From contig CAJXMG010000009.1 in NCBI GenBank assembly GCA_913056395.1, forward strand, positions 28,973 through 92,972: a DNA stretch of 64,000 nt, in the 5' to 3' direction. Shown piece by piece: positions 11,022 to 20,670 of this stretch. The stretch comes from an uncultured bacterium (GTDB taxonomy: Bacteria; Planctomycetota; UBA8108; UBA1146). How positions within the stretch are numbered: the first letter of the stretch is position 1; the number at the start of each line of letters is the position of its first letter. The position numbers were made by a program, and so were the translations under genes. The notes under the pieces are model-generated. The model ran no database searches. It was not told the origin of the DNA and was given only the letters and a program-made list of their open reading frames with translations.

Positions 11022-11207
11022 CTACTGGAAGGCCAGTGAGAGGCCCTGGATCACTCCTCCGAGGAGAATGATAAATCCGGTCAGGTAAATGAAATGATTG
11101 GAGATCTCACGCAGGATGGACTTGGGCTTGCGTTGACGAAGTGTCACGAGGACATGAACGGAAGAAAGGCAGGCACACAGTGCCAGAAAGATGAGGGCCT
11201 CGATCAT
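11022..11207 (-). CDS. Small membrane protein, unknown
   Basis: 61 aa with two TM segments, overlapping by 4 bp with the upstream gene of the same operon. Confidence 0.5.
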   Translation of the reverse strand: MIEALIFLALCACLSSVHVLVTLRQRKPKSILREISNHFIYLTGFIILLGGVIQGLSLAFQ

Positions 11208-11620
11208 TTTTGGTCTCCGCTACTTTGGGGAGCGATAACCCGATCTGCCACATCGAGCATGGCCAACAGATTCAGCAAGCCGGCAAAACAGGCCATATGA
11301 ACACCGGTGTCGTTGAAACGGGAGACATCCTTGTAGGTATTCACACTGGCGAGGCCGTGCATCACGTTGTCTGCGGCAGGTGAAAAGGTCAGCTCAACGA
11401 TGGGGGTCAATCCGCAGCCGGAACTCAACCAGAACAGGTAGGGATTGAAACTTCTGGAAATCGCTTCGAAATCGGAGAGCAGAACGCCCGCAATCCAGAG
11501 GCCATTGATCAAGATCAGGATCGCCCAGCCTCGCAGTTTTTCTCCCATGAGAACGTGCGCGGAACCTGGAATCACCCATGCCGGCAGCAAAAGTCCCAAG
11601 TGGGGGGAAGAGTTCTTCAT
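11204..11620 (-). CDS. Small polytopic membrane protein (DUF6677-like)
   Basis: MKNSSPHLGLLLPAWVIPGSAHVLMGEKLRGWAILILINGLWIAGVLL; internal ATG start chosen. Confidence 0.55.
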   Translation of the reverse strand: MKNSSPHLGLLLPAWVIPGSAHVLMGEKLRGWAILILINGLWIAGVLLSDFEAISRSFNPYLFWLSSGCGLTPIVELTFSPAADNVMHGLASVNTYKDVSRFNDTGVHMACFAGLLNLLAMLDVADRVIAPQSSGDQK

Positions 11621-11630
11621 CTTCTTTCCC

Positions 11631-12353
11631 TCACATCGAAAACTGTTCGCCGAGGTAATACCTGCGGGCGTCAGCGTTTTTGAGAATTTCTTGCTGGTCG
11701 CCCTGCGCGATGATGCGACCGTCGTAAATGATGTAGGAACGGTCACAGACATTCAGGGTTTCACGGACGTTATGGTCTGTGAGAAGAACGCCGATACCGC
11801 GTTCCTCAGAGAGGTACCGAATCACTTCCTGAAGATCTGCCACGGCGATGGGGTCGACCCCACTGAAGGGTTCATCGAGAAGAATCAGTGAAGGCTCAGA
11901 AACGAGTGCCCGGGCGACTTCCAGTCTTCTTTTCTCACCGCCAGACAAGACTTCGCCACGACTGTCGACCACTCGCTGAAGGCCGAATTCGTCAATCAGT
12001 TCCTCCAGGCGATCGGCCTGCTCCGGCTCACTGAGAGGGCGGGTTTCAAGAATCGCCATCAAATTTTGCCTCACCGTCAACCCTCGGAAAACGGAGGACT
12101 CCTGAGGAAGGTAACCCATACCTTTTCGGGCTCTTTGGTACATCGGCAAGGCAGAAATTTCCTCGCCATTGAAAAACACCTGTCCTTGGTCCGATCGGAT
12201 CATTCCCATCGTCATGCGAAATGTGGTGGTTTTTCCGGCACCATTTTTTCCCAACAGCCCGATCACCGCACCGGGGGGGACGTCAAAGGAGACCCGATCT
12301 GCGACTCTTCGATTGCCGTAGGACTTGCACAGATTTCTGACGGTCAAAATCAT
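11631..12353 (-). CDS. lptB: LPS export ABC transporter ATP-binding protein
   Basis: Walker A GKNGAGKTTT, GYLPQESSVFRGLTVRQNL, signature LSGGEKRR, typical LptB layout. Confidence 0.9.
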   Translation of the reverse strand: MILTVRNLCKSYGNRRVADRVSFDVPPGAVIGLLGKNGAGKTTTFRMTMGMIRSDQGQVFFNGEEISALPMYQRARKGMGYLPQESSVFRGLTVRQNLMAILETRPLSEPEQADRLEELIDEFGLQRVVDSRGEVLSGGEKRRLEVARALVSEPSLILLDEPFSGVDPIAVADLQEVIRYLSEERGIGVLLTDHNVRETLNVCDRSYIIYDGRIIAQGDQQEILKNADARRYYLGEQFSM

Positions 12354-13834
12354 CGGATAAATCCACTTTCATTTCGCCAGGGCAGAGCCGGCCAAAAGAT
12401 CACAAATCCTCGTCCGAGCAGATTCGATCGGGAGAATGACCCCCAATATCTCGAGTCCAGACTGGAGGGGCTGTTGTCCCCCAATACAAAGTATCTTCCC
12501 TGATCAATCTGGAAGGGTCCAGTCACCGCATGATTCCCGTTTCCTGTCCAGTGGAGATCCCGGAAGACCTGCACTTGATGAACGTAGCCGCCGCAGCGAT
12601 TCATCTGCAGTCGAATCGTTTGGCCTTTTGCGGACTTCAAGCCCGCGGAGAGTTCGGAATCAGGAAGGGGGATCTGAGCGACCAGTTGTTCGTTGGAGAA
12701 GAGGCGCACGTGACGATCGATGACCTCCATCGACAGAGCGGTTTCCCTGTCGGGGACGAGAGCAAAGGAATCAGAAGTCCATAATTTCTTTTCTTCTGTG
12801 GATTCGTTTCCAGTGATCAACAAGCGGCTTTCACCGCTGGTGAAGGGGATCTCCCAGCGATAGGTGGAGGGAGAATTGTCGATCTCAATGGCGATAGAGG
12901 ATTTGCCACTGGAGGTGGGCATCGCTGAAATGCGTGCAAGCACCTTCAAGTCACGAACAGGTGCAGGTTGCTTGCCTCTGTAGGACCCGTTGTATCCATA
13001 GTAATTCCGGATCGGGCGGACGTATCGAAGTTCACCGGAACCGGTGGACAGGTTGACGCCCCAGCCTCCAGCAGTCTTTTCAGGAGTGTTGGCGGTTTCG
13101 TCTGTGTAGCGGGTCCAGCCCTTGTCCTGGCTCCAGGCCGATTTCTCAAGCCCGCCCTCTACGATCAAGCTGTCATGGATGGGAATCCACAGGTGTTTTT
13201 GAACGTCGAAAGGTTTCAGTTCCACCTCGCCGTCGATATGGATATCACCGTTGACGATCTGTACCTGTTCCCCCGGAAGTCCTACCAACCGTTTGATGTA
13301 ATTCCTCTGGGAGTTGAATCGAAAGACAACGACATCCCAGCGGTTGGGTTCGACTACGTCATAGGAAAACTTCTCAACGAGGATCTTGTTGCCGCCGAGT
13401 ATGTCATCCGGTTCGACCAGAGTCTCGTGTTTGTAAGTGCACTCCCGGCATTCGACACGAAGCGACTTTGCAATCGCAGTGCGAATCGTGACTTCACTGA
13501 CCGAGCGCGTTTCCTTGCAACCGGGACAAATAAACTCGTTTCCAGTACCGGCCTGAATCTTGAACGGAGTTCCGTTCTTATTACAAACACCCTCCAGGAT
13601 CCTGTAGCGGTCACCCATCTGAACGCGATTGGTCAGGCTGTCACTGGAGATGCCGACGGGAGTATCTACTCCACAGTTGGGGCAAGAGACTCTGGAATTG
13701 AGACCATGGAGGTAGGGGGCCATCGATCCAGTTGGGATCTCATACGATTCCAGTACGAAATGGCGAATCAGCAGTGCCAGCAGAAGAGCAACGATGATTG
13801 CTTCTGCATTTTCCCTGAAATCGGTCCACTTCAC
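12350..13834 (-). CDS. lepB: Signal peptidase I with inserted zinc-ribbon and large beta-rich domain
   Basis: Catalytic Ser box PTGSMAPYL, Lys box YIKRLVGLPGE, C-terminal box GDNSPSSLDSRYWG. Inserts carry CPNCG/CPGC/CREC and about 190 aa. Confidence 0.9.
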   Translation of the reverse strand: MKWTDFRENAEAIIVALLLALLIRHFVLESYEIPTGSMAPYLHGLNSRVSCPNCGVDTPVGISSDSLTNRVQMGDRYRILEGVCNKNGTPFKIQAGTGNEFICPGCKETRSVSEVTIRTAIAKSLRVECRECTYKHETLVEPDDILGGNKILVEKFSYDVVEPNRWDVVVFRFNSQRNYIKRLVGLPGEQVQIVNGDIHIDGEVELKPFDVQKHLWIPIHDSLIVEGGLEKSAWSQDKGWTRYTDETANTPEKTAGGWGVNLSTGSGELRYVRPIRNYYGYNGSYRGKQPAPVRDLKVLARISAMPTSSGKSSIAIEIDNSPSTYRWEIPFTSGESRLLITGNESTEEKKLWTSDSFALVPDRETALSMEVIDRHVRLFSNEQLVAQIPLPDSELSAGLKSAKGQTIRLQMNRCGGYVHQVQVFRDLHWTGNGNHAVTGPFQIDQGRYFVLGDNSPSSLDSRYWGSFSRSNLLGRGFVIFWPALPWRNESGFIR

Positions 13835-15648
13835 TTTTTGTCCTCGTCGTCCAGGCGCAGTACTGCCATGAATGCGTCTTGCGGAATTGCCACACTGCCG
13901 ATCTGTTTCAGCCGCTTCTTGCCTTCCTTCTGTTTCTCGAGAAGTTTGCGTTTTCGACTGATATCACCACCATAACATTTGGCGGTCACATTTTTCATCA
14001 GTGCCTTGATCGTTTCGCGGGCAACGATTTTTCCTCCGATGGAGGCCTGAAGCGGAACCTGGAACATGTGGCGCGGGATGACATTTTTCAACTTTTTGAG
14101 AAGCACCCGGCCACGTCTCTCTGCAACTTCCTTGTGGACGATGATGCTCAGCGCGTCGACCGATTCCCCATTGACGAGAATGTTCAGTTTCACCAACTGG
14201 TCCGCACGGTATTCAGCAAACTGATAATCCAGAGTTCCGTATCCACGGGTGTTGGATTTCAGCTTGTCATAGAAATCTGCAATGATTTCTGCCAGCGGAA
14301 CCATGTAGGTCATCTGCACACGCGTTTGTGACAGATAATCGGTCTTGCGCCATTCACCCCGTTTTTCGTCCATCAGTTTCATGACGGCGCCGATGAATTC
14401 CACGGGAATGATGATGTTTGCTTCAACAATCGGTTCCCGCACTTCGTCGATCAACATGACTTCCGGCAATTGACTGGGGCTGTCGATGTGTTTGATTTCT
14501 CCGGAGTTGAGAAGGATTTCATAGGTGACAGTTGGCGCTGTCTGGACAACTTCAATCCCGGATTCCCGCTCGAGTCTTTCCTGAACGATTTCCATGTGCA
14601 AAAGACCGAGGAATCCACAACGGAAACCGAAACCCAATGCGTCAGAAGATTCTGGTTGGAAGGAGAAGGAAGGGTCGTTCAACCACAGCTTTTCCAGTGC
14701 GGTACGCAGGTTTTCGTAATCTCCGCTGTCTGTGGGGTAGGTTCCGCAGAACACCATGGGATTCGGATTCATGAATCCCGGAAGGGATTCGTCAGTACCC
14801 CCGACCCGCGTTGTTACCGTATCGCCGATCTTGACGTCGTGAATCGTTTTGATACTGGCGTAGAAGTAACCCACTTCGCCGGCCTCAAGAGCGTCCACCG
14901 GCTGCATGCCAGGTTTGAAGACTCCCACTTCATCGACGGAGTACCAGCGACCCGTCGACATCAGCAGGATGTCATCGTTCTTGGTCAGTTGACCTTCTTT
15001 CACGCAGACGTAAACGATCACTCCACGATATTCGTCGTAGTGCGAATCGAAGATCAATGCTCTGAGGGGAGTTTCCCTGGGAGCCACAGGTGGGGGAACA
15101 AAGGTGACGATCGCTTCTAAAAGTTCGTCGATTCCTTCTCCGGACTTGGCGGAGCAGCGGATCGTCTCTCCGGGCTTGATTCCGAATGTCTGATCCAGTT
15201 CTTCGTCGATTTCATCCGGTCGGGCAGTCTGCAGATCGATCTTGTTCATCACGGGGATGATTTCAAGACCACCCTCCAACGCCAAGAAGGCATTGGCTAC
15301 CGTTTGTGCTTCTACCCCTTGTGCAGCATCGACAACCAAGAGAGCCCCCTGACATGCGGCAAGACTGCGGGAGACTTCATAGCCAAAGTCGACGTGTCCG
15401 GGGGTGTCGATCAGGTTGAGTTGGTACTTTTCACCATCGTCCGCGGTGTATTCCATGCGGACTGTTTTTGCCTTGATGGTGATGCCACGTTCCTGTTCCA
15501 GCTCCATGTCGTCCAACAGCTGGCTGCGAAATTCCCTTTCGGTGATGGTTCCCGTTTTGAGCAGGAGCCGATCCGCCAGTGTGGATTTTCCGTGGTCGAT
15601 GTGAGCCACGATGGAAAAGTTGCGAATCCTTTCGGGAGGGAAACTCAT
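13831..15648 (-). CDS. lepA: Elongation factor 4
   Basis: FSIVAHIDHGKSTLADRLL, DTPGHVDF, and LepA C-terminal domain ending KRLKQIGSVAIPQDAFMAVLRLD. Confidence 0.97.
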   Translation of the reverse strand: MSFPPERIRNFSIVAHIDHGKSTLADRLLLKTGTITEREFRSQLLDDMELEQERGITIKAKTVRMEYTADDGEKYQLNLIDTPGHVDFGYEVSRSLAACQGALLVVDAAQGVEAQTVANAFLALEGGLEIIPVMNKIDLQTARPDEIDEELDQTFGIKPGETIRCSAKSGEGIDELLEAIVTFVPPPVAPRETPLRALIFDSHYDEYRGVIVYVCVKEGQLTKNDDILLMSTGRWYSVDEVGVFKPGMQPVDALEAGEVGYFYASIKTIHDVKIGDTVTTRVGGTDESLPGFMNPNPMVFCGTYPTDSGDYENLRTALEKLWLNDPSFSFQPESSDALGFGFRCGFLGLLHMEIVQERLERESGIEVVQTAPTVTYEILLNSGEIKHIDSPSQLPEVMLIDEVREPIVEANIIIPVEFIGAVMKLMDEKRGEWRKTDYLSQTRVQMTYMVPLAEIIADFYDKLKSNTRGYGTLDYQFAEYRADQLVKLNILVNGESVDALSIIVHKEVAERRGRVLLKKLKNVIPRHMFQVPLQASIGGKIVARETIKALMKNVTAKCYGGDISRKRKLLEKQKEGKKRLKQIGSVAIPQDAFMAVLRLDDEDKK

Positions 15649-16325
15649 GATTTTTTCCCTTCCGTCATGGCTGCCTCAAAGAGTTGTGAAAACTGGCGTA
15701 CAGCCAAGCCTCTGTGACTGATCTGATTTTTGGCTTCAGGGGACATCTCGCTGAAGGTCTGGGTCTCTCCATCAGGCAGAAACACCGGGTCATAACCGAA
15801 GCCCCCTTCTCCTTTGGGGGATTCAGTGATTTGACCATTGCAGCGACCTTCAACACTCAGAATCACTTCATCTCCATCGCAGAGAACCAGAACACAGGAA
15901 AAGTGAGCCTCTCGGGAAGCACAATCCTGAGCAGTCAGATTCTTCAGGAGTTTGTCGATGTTGTCGGCAAAGGTCGCATTTTCACCGGCATACCGTGCCG
16001 AATACACCCCTGGGTCACCATTCAAGGCGTTGACGAAAAGCCCCGTGTCATCCGCGAGGGCCCACTGGCCACTCCAGTGGGAAAATTCGCGTGCCTTGAT
16101 GATCGCATTCTCAAGGAGAGTTGATCCGGTTTCATCCGGGTCGGGGGCCGGTCCACGGGTTGATTCCAGATCGGCAGGGGTAAGGACCTGTTCGCCTGGA
16201 AGTTTCAGGGCCTGACTGATTTCCCGATGTTTATTGGGATTTCCGGAGGCAATTAAGAGTGGGCGTTCGGCTGATAGGGTCAAAAGATCTCCGAAATTCA
16301 GCGAGGAATGACAGTCCGGAAACAT
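15645..16325 (-). CDS. rdgB: XTP/dITP diphosphatase (RdgB/HAM1)
   Basis: LLIASGNPNKHREI, ADDTGLFVNALNGDPGVYSARYAG, GEGGFGYDPVF, SHRGLAV. Confidence 0.92.
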   Translation of the reverse strand: MFPDCHSSLNFGDLLTLSAERPLLIASGNPNKHREISQALKLPGEQVLTPADLESTRGPAPDPDETGSTLLENAIIKAREFSHWSGQWALADDTGLFVNALNGDPGVYSARYAGENATFADNIDKLLKNLTAQDCASREAHFSCVLVLCDGDEVILSVEGRCNGQITESPKGEGGFGYDPVFLPDGETQTFSEMSPEAKNQISHRGLAVRQFSQLFEAAMTEGKKS

Positions 16326-16470
16326 GCTCCGAATCTGTAATAGATGTTACGGAACCACCCCTGTTGAAGCAAGGCGACCCGATGGGGAAGAGGCACTTCC
16401 AGCCCTGATTTTGAGCCATTCCAGTGCCAAATAAGATGGTTTTCGGAGGCCCCTGAACACGGGTCTATGA

Positions 16471-17181
16471 TCAGTCTGCAACCGCCCTCAGGTGGGGGGT
16501 CAGCTCGTTGGCCAGGTGCCCCAATCCTTCCCGCGCCGCAGCCAGTACCTCATTCAGGGTGTCCATGGGGATGGCCAAGCCTTCGCAGCCCCCGGCGATC
16601 TCAATCAGATTCCCATTGAGCGTTCCAACCAGATTCAGATCGACATCCGCCTTGCTGTCCTCAGAGTACTCAAGGTCGACGAGAATCTTGCCATCGACGA
16701 TACCTGAGCTGACGGCGAGGACCTGATCCCTTCGAGGATCCGCTGCAAGAACTCCACTGGCCAAATGGGATTCGATCACCATGCCGATGGCGACGGTGGC
16801 CGCATTAATGGAGGCGGTCCGGGTGCCACCGTCCGCATGCAAGACGTCACAATCCACCCGCAGTGTGTAGCCCGGCATCAAGCCCAAATCGAGTCCGCCA
16901 CGAATGGCTCGACTGATCAGACGACGAATTTCCAGTGCTCGACCATCGGCATTTCCCTGTCGCTCAAGACGGGGGGTCACAGAGTAGGGTGCCATTTGGT
17001 ATTCGGCAGTGGCCCAACCACTGGGACCGTTCAGCCAGCGCGGAGTGCCTTCCTCCAATTTTGCGACACAGAGGATGGTGGTCTTGCCGGCATGGTATAA
17101 CACGCTGGATTCGATTCCGGGGATCACGCCCGTCTCGATGCGGATGGAGCGCGGGGTGAGGTCGGATCTGTTCTGCCTCAT
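16471..17181 (-). CDS. rph: Ribonuclease PH
   Basis: MAPYSVTPRLERQGNADGRALEIRRLISRAIR, VLHADGGTRTASINAATVA. Confidence 0.93.
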   Translation of the reverse strand: MRQNRSDLTPRSIRIETGVIPGIESSVLYHAGKTTILCVAKLEEGTPRWLNGPSGWATAEYQMAPYSVTPRLERQGNADGRALEIRRLISRAIRGGLDLGLMPGYTLRVDCDVLHADGGTRTASINAATVAIGMVIESHLASGVLAADPRRDQVLAVSSGIVDGKILVDLEYSEDSKADVDLNLVGTLNGNLIEIAGGCEGLAIPMDTLNEVLAAAREGLGHLANELTPHLRAVAD

Positions 17182-17355
17182 GTTCCTGGTGTCCTTTCGG
17201 CAGGTGTCCTTTCGGACCGAGTCAGCATTCGTCCCGAAATGTCTGAAATCGTCTTCGGGGATTGTTCTGATTTTACATCAACTCCCGTGAGGAGGGCGAC
17301 ATCCCGGGTATTTACCTCTAGAATCGAGGTCGTCATGGGATGGGACGGGAGAATC

Positions 17356-18564
17356 ATGAAACTGCTTATCGTTGGCGGCGCAGGATATATCGGCAGTCAC
17401 TGCGTTCTGGAAAGCTTGAGGGCCGGTCACGAGGTGGTGGTTCTCGACGATCTCAGGACCGGGCACCGGGAAGCAATTGGTGATGTGGAATTGGTGGAGG
17501 GCAGTCTTCACCAACCGAATGTTCTCAGGTCCGTCTTTGAGACTCACTCAATTGACGCGGTTTTCAATCTGGCCGCTTCATGCAGTGTTCCCGAGTCGGT
17601 TCACAATCCTGGCCTCTACTATCACAACAATTTGGCTGGAACCCTCAATTTGGCAGCAGCCATGGTTGAGGCGGGGGTGACCCGACTGGTTCATTCTTCG
17701 ACGGCAGCGGTCTACGGGGACCCCGAAGAGGTTCCGATTCCTGAAGACCATCGCATGCAGCCCGTTAACCCCTACGGGGATTCGAAGCGTCTGGTGGAAT
17801 GCACTTTGACCGAAATGTCGAAAGCCCATGATCTGAAGCATGTGTGTCTGCGCTATTTCAATGCCGCTGGAGCCGACGCGTCGGGGTTGATCGGAGAGGA
17901 TCACGCCGATGAAAGTCACCTGATCCCGATCCTTTTGCAGTGTGCTTTGGGGCATCGGTCCCATTTCACTATTTTTGGATCCGATTGGGAGACGAGGGAT
18001 GGAAGTTGCATTCGTGATTTTGTTCATGTGACTGATATCGCCAGAGCTCACTTGATGGCCCTCGAAAAAATCGATGATTTGGCGGGAGAGTCCATCAATC
18101 TGGGATCTTCCCATGGGGCCAGTGTTCGCGAAGTGGTGGAGATCGCCAAAAGAGTGACCGGTTGTGAGTTCGATGTCCGTGAAGAAGGGCGACGTGATGG
18201 CGATCCCGCTGTTCTGCTCGCTTCCAACGAAAAAGCTTCAAAGATGTTGGGCTGGACGCCTGACAACAGTGACCTTGATTTCATTATGGAGACGGCTTGG
18301 CGCTGGCACAGAACCCATCCGAGCGGCTACGGCAGTGACTTCAGGCAGATCCCTGGACAAAAGGGCCGCTTCGGAGAATTGGCTGTGAAATTGGGCTTTG
18401 TCACAGAACAGGATATCGATCGGGTTTTGATCGAACAGGAAAAGATCCGTTCTGAAGGCAGAGGCCACAAAATGATGGGGCTGTGCATGGTTGAGATGGG
18501 TTTGATTTCAACCACGCAGCTGGTAGAGATTCTTCGTCATTATGATGACGGAGAGGAGTCTTGA
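17356..18564 (+). CDS. galE: UDP-glucose 4-epimerase (GalE-type SDR) with C-terminal GspE-N/MshEN-like extension
   Basis: GGAGYIGSHC, YGDSKRLVE, catalytic S/Y region; C-terminal GRFGELAVKLGFVTEQDIDRVLIEQ and MMGLCMVEMGLISTTQLVEILRHY. Confidence 0.88.
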   Translation: MKLLIVGGAGYIGSHCVLESLRAGHEVVVLDDLRTGHREAIGDVELVEGSLHQPNVLRSVFETHSIDAVFNLAASCSVPESVHNPGLYYHNNLAGTLNLAAAMVEAGVTRLVHSSTAAVYGDPEEVPIPEDHRMQPVNPYGDSKRLVECTLTEMSKAHDLKHVCLRYFNAAGADASGLIGEDHADESHLIPILLQCALGHRSHFTIFGSDWETRDGSCIRDFVHVTDIARAHLMALEKIDDLAGESINLGSSHGASVREVVEIAKRVTGCEFDVREEGRRDGDPAVLLASNEKASKMLGWTPDNSDLDFIMETAWRWHRTHPSGYGSDFRQIPGQKGRFGELAVKLGFVTEQDIDRVLIEQEKIRSEGRGHKMMGLCMVEMGLISTTQLVEILRHYDDGEES

Positions 18565-19547
18565 GTTTGATTCATCTCAAGCATGCCGACGGCAAGTTCA
18601 GGGTCTTGAAGATTCTTCTTCTCTGTGGATTTCTGTGCGTGCCAATGGCTTGTTCCTCTGTCAAGGATGACAAGAGGGCACCGATATCGACGGGCTCTGG
18701 TCAGGTCCTCGCCACAGTGGGGCGTGTTCAGATTACTTCCGATGAACTTCAATCGAGAATTCTGGATCGATATTACGGCCCCCGGGCCTTGAATGGACTG
18801 ATCAGGGAGGCCCTGTTTTCCGCAGAAGCTGAGCGATTGGGCATCAGGGTTCGTTCAGAGGAGGTTCTCCTTGAGGTGGATCAACGTCTCAATGCTCTTT
18901 TGGGAGAAGAGAGTACCGATCGCCGTCAGGCGATCCGCGAGTTGAATCGACGGGGCCTCAGTGAATTGGATCTGCGCAAGGAATTGAGCAGTGAAATCGG
19001 TCAGGCATTGTTGATCCAGAAGGTGGTCTCTGCCCGTCGGGAGATTCTCGAAGAGGAAATCCTGGAACTCTGGCGCCAAACCTGGAAAGAACCCCGTCGA
19101 AAAGTGGAGCATATTGCATTTCCCTTTGGGGATCTCCGCGAAGGGGAACTGGATCGACATGGGGAGTGGGTGGCGAGAGTGGGAGAACGGTGGCGCAAGG
19201 GAGCTGCGATGGCTGAGATCCTTGAAAGGCCGCCAGGATTGAGGCCCTCCTTTGAGCCGCGCATCGGCGAATCATGGTTGCGAGAGAGCGATCTTGCGGG
19301 GAGACCTCTCTTCTACCGCCTCTTCGAAATCGGCAGGGGTGGGATCCTCGGTCCTGTGATGGAAGAAAATTTTGGGTGGCATCTCTTTCGTGTGGTGGAA
19401 GAGAAGGCTCCCCGGCCCTACTCTGAGGTTCGAACCCAGTTGGAGTCAGAGTTGAGGAATTCACCTCCGACAGATACTGAAGTTCTGGCCGTGGAGGAGA
19501 GTCTCCGGTTGAGAATCCCGGTAGATGTCCGGGAAGATGCATTCTAG
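18561..19547 (+). CDS. SurA/PpiC-like (parvulin-type) lipoprotein
   Basis: Lipobox MACSS, SurA_N-like helix region, weak rotamase-like region GPVMEENFGWHLFRVVEE. Overlaps galE by 4 bp. Confidence 0.65.
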   Translation: MSLIHLKHADGKFRVLKILLLCGFLCVPMACSSVKDDKRAPISTGSGQVLATVGRVQITSDELQSRILDRYYGPRALNGLIREALFSAEAERLGIRVRSEEVLLEVDQRLNALLGEESTDRRQAIRELNRRGLSELDLRKELSSEIGQALLIQKVVSARREILEEEILELWRQTWKEPRRKVEHIAFPFGDLREGELDRHGEWVARVGERWRKGAAMAEILERPPGLRPSFEPRIGESWLRESDLAGRPLFYRLFEIGRGGILGPVMEENFGWHLFRVVEEKAPRPYSEVRTQLESELRNSPPTDTEVLAVEESLRLRIPVDVREDAF

Positions 19548-19611
19548 ACCGTTGTAATGATTCACACAGGGGTGAAAGACCCCAACAGGGTGTTGGAACA
19601 GAGGAACCTGA

Positions 19612-20481
19612 ATGATTGCTCGTGAGGAAGATGACACTGCTGCAAAAGATACTTCAGCAACACCGGAAGGGGCTGCGCTCGAGGAGTCTGCAGAAGAATT
19701 GACTCCCCTCGAGGGCGAGCAGTTGCGGAGTACCATCGAGGCGATTCTCTTTGCTTCGCCTGAGCCGGTGAGTCGCAGACGCTTGCAAGCGATGTTGAAA
19801 GAGGCTCCCAAAGGAGCCGTGAAGGAAGCTCTCCTGCAAATGGAGGCGGAGTATCTGACTTCTCCAAGAGGATTCCTGCTCCACGAAGATGGTGCGGGGG
19901 TTCGCCTGCTTTCCAAGCCTGACTTCGCCCCTTATGTCGCTCGACTGAGGGGAGAGGGGCGTCGTATCCGATTGAGTGCGGCGGCCTTTGAGACTTTGGC
20001 GGTGATCGCCTATCGCCAGCCGGTCAAAAGATCCGATCTGGAACAGATTCGAGGTGTCTCCTGCGGCCCTATCCTCAAAAATCTGATGGAGTGGAACCTG
20101 ATCCACATCACCGGCCAGGAGGACAGTATCGGCAGGCCCCTGTTGTACGGGACCACATCTGAATTCCTGGAGTTGTTCGGCCTTCAGGCGTTGGGCGAGT
20201 TGCCCGAGCCCAGCAGGCTGAAAGATCAGGGATCCGACAGGGGGCTCGAGATCCTCGATGAGATTATTCGGGGCAAATCGGAAGAAGAACCGGGTGAGCC
20301 TGAATTCGCAGATATCGAGTCGGTGGTGGAGACTCCGGGCGAAACTGCTGAGGTTACCAACGAAACCGAAATCACGCCTAAAGAGCAATCTGGGGCCGAG
20401 AATGACACCCAGAGGTGGGAAGATGACGATTCAGAGGACCTTCTCGGAGATGATTGGGTCGATGAGGACGGGTCTTCTTGA
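19612..20481 (+). CDS. scpB: Segregation and condensation protein B
   Basis: AILFASPEPVSRRRLQAML, LSAAAFETLAVIAYRQPVKRSDLEQIRGV, GRPLLYGTTSEFLELFGL. Confidence 0.93.
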   Translation: MIAREEDDTAAKDTSATPEGAALEESAEELTPLEGEQLRSTIEAILFASPEPVSRRRLQAMLKEAPKGAVKEALLQMEAEYLTSPRGFLLHEDGAGVRLLSKPDFAPYVARLRGEGRRIRLSAAAFETLAVIAYRQPVKRSDLEQIRGVSCGPILKNLMEWNLIHITGQEDSIGRPLLYGTTSEFLELFGLQALGELPEPSRLKDQGSDRGLEILDEIIRGKSEEEPGEPEFADIESVVETPGETAEVTNETEITPKEQSGAENDTQRWEDDDSEDLLGDDWVDEDGSS

Positions 20482-20516
20482 CACCCTGAACCTCAGGGCT
20501 ACTATGCCCTGCTTGT

Positions 20517-20590
20517 GCGCCGGTAGCTCAACTGGATAGAGCACCTGACTACGGATCAGGAGGTTGGGGGTTCGAATCCTCCCCGGCGTA
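20517..20590 (+). tRNA. tRNA-Arg (anticodon ACG)
   Basis: Cloverleaf: acceptor gcgccgg/ccggcgt, anticodon arm cctga-ctACGga-tcagg, T arm ggggg-ttcgaat-cctcc. CCA not encoded. Confidence 0.95.
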
Positions 20591-20670
20591 CTTTTTTTCC
20601 CTCCAAATCTCTCCCGAACTCCCGATCCTGAACCCGGGAAACTGTTGAATCCAGAACAGGAGGTCGTCCC

